Of a DNA stretch of 49,395 nt, positions 1 through 7,413 are shown piece by piece; the stretch's first letter is position 1, and each line of letters starts with the position of its first letter. Made by a program: the position numbers and the translations under genes. The notes beneath the pieces are model-generated. The model was not told the DNA's origin. It saw only the letters and a list, made by a program, of their open reading frames with translations, and made no database searches. The DNA comes from Candidatus Elulimicrobium sp. (GTDB taxonomy: Bacteria; Patescibacteriota; Minisyncoccia; Phycocordibacterales; UBA918), in the NCBI GenBank assembly GCA_022730015.1, contig DZBU01000006.1:1-49395 (forward strand), given 5' to 3'.

Positions 1-66
1 CAGTCTCATCGTTCAAGACAACCAAGACAGCGGGGGGAGGGAAGCCGAGACGATAGGAATCTAAGT

Positions 67-106
67 TAAAAAAAGACCGGCCCCGAAGGGGCCGGTCTTT
101 TTTTGT
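67..106. terminator. Rho-independent (possibly bidirectional) terminator downstream of folA
   Basis: Perfect GC-rich inverted repeat AAAAAGACCGGCCCC-gaa-GGGGCCGGTCTTTTT flanked by A and T runs. Confidence 0.85.
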
Positions 107-108
107 TT

Positions 109-630
109 CTATTTTCGTACATAATCAATCCACTGAAACTGTAGTCCCTCATGACCCTCGACGGGATGCTCTTTTTCAACAATGAATTCATTCTCAAAAG
201 CTGGAAAGAACGCATCACCCTCTTTCTCATCAAAGTACCAGGTAATATGGAGGCGGGAGGTAAGCGGCAGGGCCTGTCGGTACAGTTCAGCGCCACCACC
301 AATATGTATTTCTTTTGGATCTTCCGAAGCGGCGATAGTGATAGCTTCTTCCAGTGAATGGGCAACTTTTACACTTTCGTGAGAAAAATTCTCATCACGG
401 GTGAGGACAATATTGGTGCGTCCGGGAAAAGGTTTTTCAAGTATCTCAAGAATCGAAGCAAAGGTCTTGCTGCCCATGATGATTGGGTGACCCATTGTGA
501 TCGCCTTAAAACGCTTAAGGTCGGCGGGCACATGCCACAACAGCTGATTGTTCTTACCAATGGCGCGGTCTTTTCTGCTCATGCCAGAGACGATGACGAT
601 TGGGGGGTGGATTATTTTTCTGTTTTCCAT
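109..630 (-). CDS. folA: Dihydrofolate reductase
   Basis: ORF 173 aa; DHFR motifs IGKNNQLLWHVPADLKRFKAITMGHPIIMGSKTF and IHIGGGAELY. Confidence 0.93.
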   Translation of the reverse strand: MENRKIIHPPIVIVSGMSRKDRAIGKNNQLLWHVPADLKRFKAITMGHPIIMGSKTFASILEILEKPFPGRTNIVLTRDENFSHESVKVAHSLEEAITIAASEDPKEIHIGGGAELYRQALPLTSRLHITWYFDEKEGDAFFPAFENEFIVEKEHPVEGHEGLQFQWIDYVRK

Positions 631-705
631 AAGAAACTGATCGATGGTTTGTTCATCGTTCCTGTTCCAGGAATTTCCAGCGGGAAAAGGCCGGAAATTC
701 GGAAC

Positions 706-763
706 TGACCTAGTTTTTAAGGAGGCATTTGCCGACTATAAAAACGGAAATGCCCCGGTGGTG
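706..763 (+). repeat. Conserved 58-bp element, copy 1
   Basis: TGACCTAGTTTTTAAGGAGGCATTTGCCGACTATAAAAACGGAAATGCCCCGGTGGTG; about 53/58 identical by hand to the reverse complement of 34241..34298. Confidence 0.85.
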
Positions 764-881
764 AAATTCACAATATGCCCTTCGGGCATTTGTTCATTTA
801 ATTATGCCACAGGCACTGGAGCTTGTCTTTCGGCGCGTTCTTTGTCACCTGATATAATGACCGTACTAACCCCGCTGCCAC

Positions 882-1556
882 ATGTCACATTTTGAAATTG
901 AAGTAAAAAGCTTGCTCGGCGAAAAAGTGCGCGCCGAGGCTTTGCGGCAGAAGATGCAAGAGCTTGACCCAGGCTGTGCGTGTGTCTCGACTAACAGGCA
1001 GCTCAATCACTACTTCGAAGGGGGGGATATTTTTGTACTCTACGAAAAGGTTGTCTCGCTTCTCAATGAGGAGCAAATGATGAAATTTAAGACACTTACT
1101 GGGCGAGGCAGTTCTTTCTCTGTCCGTACCCGGCAGCGTGATGATGAGGTGCTCTTGGTAGTGAAAGCATCGATCGACGAGGGGACAAGTGAGAACACGG
1201 TGAAGCGTATGGAATTTGAGGAACCGGTCGCGGTGACGCTCGACGTGCTCGACGCGCTCGTACTCGAAGCTGGCTACACCTATCAGGCAAAGTGGTCGCG
1301 TGAGCGCGAGGAGTATGTCTACAAAGGCGCAAATGTCTGCCTTGATTACAACGCGGGCTATGGCTATCTCGCCGAAGTGGAAAAGATCGTGTCCGATGAA
1401 TCACTAGCTGATCAAGTACGTGCCGAGATCGATGAACTTATGCTTGAGCTTGAGCTTGAGGAGCTCCAGCAAGACCGCCTCGCTCGCATGTTCGAGCACT
1501 ACAACCAGAACTGGCCAGAGTATTATGGGACGACGAAAGTTTTTATCATTGAATAA
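882..1556 (+). CDS. CYTH domain protein (triphosphate tunnel metalloenzyme family)
   Basis: N-terminal FEIEVKSLL (ExExK signature), later acidic/basic beta-strand motifs (VKRMEFEEPV, YLAEVEKIV). Confidence 0.75.
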   Translation: MSHFEIEVKSLLGEKVRAEALRQKMQELDPGCACVSTNRQLNHYFEGGDIFVLYEKVVSLLNEEQMMKFKTLTGRGSSFSVRTRQRDDEVLLVVKASIDEGTSENTVKRMEFEEPVAVTLDVLDALVLEAGYTYQAKWSREREEYVYKGANVCLDYNAGYGYLAEVEKIVSDESLADQVRAEIDELMLELELEELQQDRLARMFEHYNQNWPEYYGTTKVFIIE

Positions 1557-1558
1557 TT

Positions 1559-2119
1559 ATGTTTCTCTCCGATATTGATATTTTGGCGGCAGTAGAAGCA
1601 GAAGAGATCACTCTGGAGCCTTTTGATAAAAAACGCCTGCAGCCAGCGAGTTACGACATTTTACTCGGCAATAAATTTGTCGTGAATGATGAACATCTGA
1701 CCCATATGGTCGACCCGGTGCGCAAGATCTTTGCCAAAACTCGTGAGATAGAGGTCGAGGATGGTGGGGAATTCGTACTACATCCAGGTGTTTCAGTGCT
1801 TGGTATCTCGAAAGAATTCTTTGGTTCAAATCACTATTTGGTGCAGGTGGGAGGGAAGTCATCGCTCGCTCGGGTGGGGCTTATGATCCACAATACCGCC
1901 GGCCTCATTAACCCTGGCCACTTCCTACATATCACCTTTGAACTCTGTAATCTTAACAATGTCCCGATCGTGCTTCGTCCAGGTATGGAGATCGCGCAGC
2001 TCACTTTTTCGAGGTTGTCGAGTCCACCCAGTACTGCATATGAAAACATTGCTCGGGGAAAAGATAACTGGGAGAGTAATTTTAAAGGACGCGACTTATT
2101 GGATACTAAGCAAGAATAA
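1559..2119 (+). CDS. dcd: dCTP deaminase / dUTPase-like fold protein
   Basis: ORF 186 aa; KRLQPASYDILLGNKF, GKSSLARVGLMIHNTAGLINPGHFLHITFELCN motifs. Confidence 0.88.
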   Translation: MFLSDIDILAAVEAEEITLEPFDKKRLQPASYDILLGNKFVVNDEHLTHMVDPVRKIFAKTREIEVEDGGEFVLHPGVSVLGISKEFFGSNHYLVQVGGKSSLARVGLMIHNTAGLINPGHFLHITFELCNLNNVPIVLRPGMEIAQLTFSRLSSPPSTAYENIARGKDNWESNFKGRDLLDTKQE

Positions 2120-2121
2120 CC

Positions 2122-3135
2122 ATGAGTAAAAAACACCCCGAATACCAGTACCTCGACCTTTGCCAGGACATTCTCGACAATGGTGCTGACAAGGAACTCT
2201 TCTTCAATGATGTTGTGCTTGAAGAGTACAAAAAGAAAGGGGAGCAACCACCGTTCATTCGCTCGGTCTTTGGGCGGCAGATCCGTTTTGATCTCTCGGA
2301 AGGTTTCCCGCTTCTTACTACCAAAAAGACTTTTTGGCGTGGTATCACGACCGAGCTTTTGTGGTTCCTCTCGGGTAGTTCCAACATTAAGCCGCTCCTC
2401 GATGCCAACAACCACATCTGGGATGAGTGGGCGTGGAAGATGTACCACATGTGGGCCAAAGATAACGCGCCGGAGGAGGATATGACCCAAGAAGAGTTTA
2501 TTGGTAAGCTCTCCGCGCTACCGATTGATGACCCGTTTGTACAAAAATGGGGAGACCTCATTACTATCTACGGTCGCATGTGGCGACGTTGGCCAGCGAA
2601 GGATGGTCGCGAGATCGATCAGCTCCAGTGGGTGATCGATGGCCTCAAGAAAAAGCCTGACCGTAAGTCGTACGTGGTGAATGCCTGGAATCCAGACTTT
2701 ATTTACGAGATGGCGTCAGAAGGGCAGCAGTCACAGGTGCCGCCGTTTTGTCACACGATGTTCCAATTTCAGGTGGCCAACGGCAAACTCAATCTCGGAC
2801 TCTATCAACGTTCAGCTGACCTCTTCCTTGGTGTACCATTTAATATTGCAAGTTATGCACTGTTGCTTCAGATGGTGGCACAGGTGGTCGATATTCCGCC
2901 AGGAGAGTTCGTCCATAGTTTTGGCGATGTGCATATCTATTCCAATCACTTTGACCAGGTGAAGGAACAGCTCACTCGTGAACCGTACCCGTTCCCAACG
3001 GTAAAGCTCAATCCAGCGGTTAGGGATATTGATAGTTTTACGCTCGAAGATATTGAACTGGTCGATTATCAATCGCACCCATCACTCAAGGCAGAGATCG
3101 CTAATATCGGAGGTTTTGAAGCAAAAAAGTCCTAA
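2122..3135 (+). CDS. thyA: Thymidylate synthase (ThyA type)
   Basis: Motifs FPLLTTKKTFWRGITTELLWFLSGSSNIKPL, catalytic PPFCHT, LYQRSADLFLGVPFNIASYALLLQMVAQ, HIYSNHFDQ. Confidence 0.96.
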   Translation: MSKKHPEYQYLDLCQDILDNGADKELFFNDVVLEEYKKKGEQPPFIRSVFGRQIRFDLSEGFPLLTTKKTFWRGITTELLWFLSGSSNIKPLLDANNHIWDEWAWKMYHMWAKDNAPEEDMTQEEFIGKLSALPIDDPFVQKWGDLITIYGRMWRRWPAKDGREIDQLQWVIDGLKKKPDRKSYVVNAWNPDFIYEMASEGQQSQVPPFCHTMFQFQVANGKLNLGLYQRSADLFLGVPFNIASYALLLQMVAQVVDIPPGEFVHSFGDVHIYSNHFDQVKEQLTREPYPFPTVKLNPAVRDIDSFTLEDIELVDYQSHPSLKAEIANIGGFEAKKS

Positions 3136-3173
3136 GGGGTGGGGTATGCTACTATACTGAGGCAAATAAATAT

Positions 3174-3836
3174 ATGTCAGGAAAGTTAATTGTTGTTGAG
3201 GGAGCTGATGGTGCAGGGAAAGCGACTCAAGTTCGTATGCTCCTTGAGCGTTTTCGGGCAGAGGGGATTGCGGTCGAATCACTTGAGTTCCCTCGGTATA
3301 ATGACTCTTTTTTTGGAGCATACATCAAAGAATGGCTTGATGAAGAGCACGGGAATTTTCTTGAACTTGATCCACGTCTCTCAGCGATCTTGTTTGCTGG
3401 TGATCGGTATGAAGCTCGCGATACCATTGCCGGTTGGCTCGCAGAAGGGAAGCATGTGATTCTCGATCGCTATGTCACTGCGAGTATGTTGCATCAGGGA
3501 GCTAAGATTTCTGATATCGAGAAGCGTGGATCATTTCTGCTTTGGTTGCAGAGATTAGAGTACGATGTATTTAAGGCTGCTCGTCCCGACCTAGTGGTCT
3601 ACTTGGATATGCCCGCTGAAATGAGACATGCGCTCCTTACTACTGATGAATTCAAACCAAATCTTGGTCATACAGAGACCGATGAGTTGTATCAAGATGC
3701 CGTTCAAAAATGTGCGGAATACGTAGCTTCATTAGAAAAATGGAAGACAGTTTCTTGTTTTATGGACGACAAACTTCGAAGTAAGGATAATATCAATACC
3801 GAGCTGTATGGTTTGATACGGCCGTTACTCAACTAA
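3174..3836 (+). CDS. tmk: Thymidylate kinase
   Basis: P-loop VVEGADGAGKATQ, DRY motif (ILDRYVTASMLHQG). Confidence 0.93.
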   Translation: MSGKLIVVEGADGAGKATQVRMLLERFRAEGIAVESLEFPRYNDSFFGAYIKEWLDEEHGNFLELDPRLSAILFAGDRYEARDTIAGWLAEGKHVILDRYVTASMLHQGAKISDIEKRGSFLLWLQRLEYDVFKAARPDLVVYLDMPAEMRHALLTTDEFKPNLGHTETDELYQDAVQKCAEYVASLEKWKTVSCFMDDKLRSKDNINTELYGLIRPLLN

Positions 3837-3840
3837 TAAA

Positions 3841-4236
3841 ATGCATATGGAAATACTCATCAAACGACTTAGTGAAGACGCCACGTTACCATCGTATGGT
3901 CGGGAAGCGGGACCAGGAATAGAGCTTTGTGCGCTTGCTGGTGTTGTTATCGAACCAGGAGCACGGGTAGCAGTTTCAACAGGGATTGCGATCGCGATGC
4001 CTGTTGGTTATATCGGTTTGGTGTGGGGAGTGAATTCTATGATTGTTAGTGAACCGATCAAAGTGAAAACTGCGATCATTGAATCTGGATATCGCGATGA
4101 GATCATGATTGAGCTCAAGAATACCGGTACCGAACCAAAGACCATTGGCGCTGGAGAAGTGGTGGCGCAGTTATTGGTTCAGCAGGTCCACCATGCACAC
4201 TTGATAGAAGCTGAGGATCTCAGTAGTAGTCAATAG
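3841..4236 (+). CDS. dut: dUTP diphosphatase (dUTPase)
   Basis: PSYGREAGPGIELCA, VIESGYRDEIMIELKNTG, GEVVAQLLVQQV; likely internal start MEILIKRL at 3847. Confidence 0.85.
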   Translation: MHMEILIKRLSEDATLPSYGREAGPGIELCALAGVVIEPGARVAVSTGIAIAMPVGYIGLVWGVNSMIVSEPIKVKTAIIESGYRDEIMIELKNTGTEPKTIGAGEVVAQLLVQQVHHAHLIEAEDLSSSQ

Positions 4237-4310
4237 TCTAGTAAAATTATTTTGCGTATGTTGTGATCGCTGGCTCGTTCTTTTATTAATTCACCTAATG
4301 CCTTTTTAGT

Positions 4311-5582
4311 ATGGATCACTATCGACACATCAAACAGCAAGACCACGAAGTTTATGAAATATTGATTGGAGAAGAAGAACGCGAACGCACTGGTATTGAA
4401 CTAATTCCTAGTGAGAATTACGTGAGTTCCGCGGTGCGGGAGGCGGCCGGGTCAGTGCTCACTAATAAATACGCGGAAGGTTACCCCGGCCGCCGGTACT
4501 ACGGCGGACAGCAGTACACCGATGCAATAGAAACCGTTGCTATCGAGCGTGCCAAGAAACTTTTTAATTGTCAGTATGCCAATGTGCAGCCACTCGGTGG
4601 TGCGGCGGCCAACGTAGCGATGTACTTTGCGCTCATGGAGCCGGGCGATACTGTGCTTGGTATGGATCTCTCGCATGGCGGACATCTTACCCACGGTCAC
4701 CCGACCACCAGTATCAATAAGGTCTTTAACTTCGTTCGCTATAAGATGAAGGATGTTGATACGGGAGAGATTGATTACGAGGAGCTGCGAGAAGTGGCAC
4801 TGCGCGAGAAACCAAAAATAATTTTGGCTGGATTTTCTGCCTACAGTCGTGAGCTCGACTACGCGAAGTTTGTCGAGATTGCGAAAGAGGTCGGAGCCTA
4901 CACGGTCGCTGACGTGGCGCATATTGCTGGACTCATTGCCGCCGGCGTACTCAAGAACCCTTTTGATTATGGTTTCGATGTGATAACCACCACCACACAC
5001 AAGACCCTGCGCGGTCCACGTGGCGGCATGATTCTCGTGCGGGAGAGTGAAGATATTGCGAAGTGCATCAACAAAGCGGTCTTTCCAGGTATGCAGGGTG
5101 GGCCGCACATGCATATCATTGCCGCCAAGGCGGTCGCCTTTGGGGAAGCACTCGAGCCAAGTTTCAAAGAGTATGCCGTGCAAGTGATCAAAAATGCGAA
5201 GGCAATGGAAGAGGTTTTTAAAGCACACAACGTTCGCTTACTGTGCGGAGGTACTGACAACCATCTTTTACTGGCAGACGTGTATGGTTCGCTTGGTATA
5301 ACTGGTCAAGAGGCGGAGACTGTACTCGACGAAGTGGGTATTACGCTCAATAAAAATATGATAGCAGAGGAGACACGCACCGCGCTCGATCCGTCGGGTA
5401 TCCGCTTTGGCACCCCAGCCATGACCACTAGGGGTATGAAAGAAGGGGAAGCAAAGCAGCTAGCGGAACTAATGATCCGCACACTCAAAGCAAAAGATGA
5501 TACTGCTGAAAAAGCGACGCTCAAAAAAGAAGTGCAATCGCTCTGTGAAGCCTTTCCAGTTCCCGAGTCGTTTGTATCGTAA
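4311..5582 (+). CDS. glyA: Serine hydroxymethyltransferase
   Basis: IELIPSENYVSSAVREAAGSVLTNKYAEGYPGRRYYGG, TTTTHKTLRGPRGGMI PLP-lysine motif. Confidence 0.97.
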   Translation: MDHYRHIKQQDHEVYEILIGEEERERTGIELIPSENYVSSAVREAAGSVLTNKYAEGYPGRRYYGGQQYTDAIETVAIERAKKLFNCQYANVQPLGGAAANVAMYFALMEPGDTVLGMDLSHGGHLTHGHPTTSINKVFNFVRYKMKDVDTGEIDYEELREVALREKPKIILAGFSAYSRELDYAKFVEIAKEVGAYTVADVAHIAGLIAAGVLKNPFDYGFDVITTTTHKTLRGPRGGMILVRESEDIAKCINKAVFPGMQGGPHMHIIAAKAVAFGEALEPSFKEYAVQVIKNAKAMEEVFKAHNVRLLCGGTDNHLLLADVYGSLGITGQEAETVLDEVGITLNKNMIAEETRTALDPSGIRFGTPAMTTRGMKEGEAKQLAELMIRTLKAKDDTAEKATLKKEVQSLCEAFPVPESFVS

Positions 5583-5604
5583 AAAAGCATGCGCTAATAA
5601 GTTA

Positions 5605-5633
5605 AAACACCAGCGCGACCTGCTGGTGTTTTT
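5605..5633 (+). terminator. Rho-independent terminator after glyA
   Basis: AACACCAGC-gcgacct-GCTGGTGTT followed by TTTATTT. Confidence 0.75.
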
Positions 5634-5653
5634 ATTTCTGCTATCATAATCAT

Positions 5654-6745
5654 ATGACCGTATCGTTTCATACTTTTGTGCGTTTGGTAAAACACCACTG
5701 GCTGACAATCGGGTTCTTACTTGGTTTTTTAACGGATGTTATGCTCTTGAATCGTATTGATGATACGTTCGATAATTTTGTGTTGTTGTTCTATGTGGTT
5801 TTAGCAACAATCTCGATGTGGTTGTTTTACGTGGGTGTGGCTGAACGAGGACCGGTCTTTTTAGCAAAGCTATTCGATCGTTATGCGCCGCTGGCGATGC
5901 AGTATGCCTTCGGAGGTCTCCTCTCCGGCATGCTCATTTTCTACGGCCGAAGTGGTGACTGGCTAGCTAATGCGCCATTTTTGCTCATAATAGTTGCTGT
6001 TATTTTAGGGAATGAACTCATCGGTAAGCGCTCGAATCGCTTGTTACTTCATTTGGCCATGTATTTCATCGGGCTTTTTTCTTATGTGGTGCTCATGGTG
6101 CCAGTTCTGACCGGCAGAATGAGTACCTTGATTTTTTTGCTGAGCGGAGTAGCGTCACTGGTTCTTATGACGGTTGTGGTGCAAGTACTCTATCGCATTA
6201 TTCCGCATTTTATGGCACTGAATACTAGACGGATCATTGTGACCATCGGCTTTTTATTCACCTTCTTTAACGTTCTTTATTTCACCAACGCCATACCACC
6301 AATCCCGCTCTCACTCACCGAACTGGCTGTGGTTCAGTCGGTTGAAATTGCCTCAGGATTGTCATCGCTAAAAAGTTATCGAGTCACATATGAAGTGCAG
6401 TCTTGGTATCGGTATCTGCCTTTTGTACCCTTGGTACTCCATCCAGCAGAAGGAAGTATTGCTTGTTTCGCACGGGTGTACGCACCGACAAAATTGTCGA
6501 CAACAATCTATCATCGCTGGGAATACAAAGATAAAAATGGTGATTGGCAAGAACACAGCCGGATCGGGTATGAGATCGCGGGTAGTAATAGTAATGGGTA
6601 CGGTGGGTATACACGCATTAGCAATTTTTTTCCGGGAGTGTGGCGCTGTAGTGTAGAAACAGAACGTGGCCAAGTGCTGGGGCGTGAAGTTGTTCGTCTG
6701 GATACTCAGGGTGGTGTTCAAACGACGGAGGTTCGGATTAGGTAA
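5654..6745 (+). CDS. Multi-TM membrane protein with C-terminal DUF2914-like domain
   Basis: Several hydrophobic segments, then CFARVYAPTKLSTTIYHRWEYKDKNGDW...YTRISNFFPGVWRCSVETERGQVLGR. Confidence 0.7.
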   Translation: MTVSFHTFVRLVKHHWLTIGFLLGFLTDVMLLNRIDDTFDNFVLLFYVVLATISMWLFYVGVAERGPVFLAKLFDRYAPLAMQYAFGGLLSGMLIFYGRSGDWLANAPFLLIIVAVILGNELIGKRSNRLLLHLAMYFIGLFSYVVLMVPVLTGRMSTLIFLLSGVASLVLMTVVVQVLYRIIPHFMALNTRRIIVTIGFLFTFFNVLYFTNAIPPIPLSLTELAVVQSVEIASGLSSLKSYRVTYEVQSWYRYLPFVPLVLHPAEGSIACFARVYAPTKLSTTIYHRWEYKDKNGDWQEHSRIGYEIAGSNSNGYGGYTRISNFFPGVWRCSVETERGQVLGREVVRLDTQGGVQTTEVRIR

Positions 6746-6818
6746 AAGACCTATTTAGTACCAATTGCTGTGGAATTTTGCTATGCTAGGGGAACTATTA
6801 TTCACATAGAAAACAAAT

Positions 6819-7259
6819 ATGAGTTTTTTTGAGGGTTTTTTTGGAAAAGCGAAATCACCGGAGCGAGCAGGACAACAAGAAGAATCAATGGACACTGACG
6901 TTGTTGCTGCGAATGATCCGATCGAGTATGAGCAGCCTGACATGACAGATATTGGCCCGATCATTAATGATGCTGAACGACCTCAATTTAGTGAGCGAGC
7001 TGAGGTGCCACAAGTCACCGAAGAAGCGATTGCTTGGGAGCAACCCGAGGTGAAAGAGTCAGCACCAGAGGTTTCTACAGCAGTAGCGGAAGAATCACTT
7101 GCTGATGCTTATAAATATGATGGTGGAATCGATTTCGTTTCTACAGAGAATACAGCGGTTGATGCAACAGAAGGGAGCGCTTGGGATGATCCGGCCGCTC
7201 GCGTGCCAGGGGACCTCAGAGCTCAGAAGAAGGAAGGAGAGTATCGAGAAGCAGCATAA
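6819..7259 (+). CDS. Hypothetical acidic protein
   Basis: ORF 146 aa, upstream -10-like TATGCT; followed by terminator. Confidence 0.55.
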   Translation: MSFFEGFFGKAKSPERAGQQEESMDTDVVAANDPIEYEQPDMTDIGPIINDAERPQFSERAEVPQVTEEAIAWEQPEVKESAPEVSTAVAEESLADAYKYDGGIDFVSTENTAVDATEGSAWDDPAARVPGDLRAQKKEGEYREAA

Positions 7260-7271
7260 GGAAATCTTAAA

Positions 7272-7306
7272 AGCCGGGCGCCCCCCAAAGGGGGCGCCCG
7301 TTTTTT
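7272..7306 (+). terminator. Rho-independent terminator
   Basis: CGGGCGCCCCC-caaa-GGGGGCGCCCG followed by TTTTTTT. Confidence 0.9.
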
Positions 7307-7413
7307 TCATTTTCAAATCTTCAATCCGTGCTATCATGCAAGATGCAGCCTGATACGTTGCAGTCGCGTCGTGAAAGTGGCGCGTATGTCTGATACACAT
7401 AACCACTACTTCT

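Noticed and set aside
1834-2490. 218-aa minus-strand ORF spanning dcd/thyA
   Set aside because: Covers two well-supported sense genes and has no domain signature.
4452-5228. 258-aa minus-strand ORF opposite glyA
   Set aside because: Fully antisense to a clear SHMT gene and without recognisable motifs; shadow ORF.
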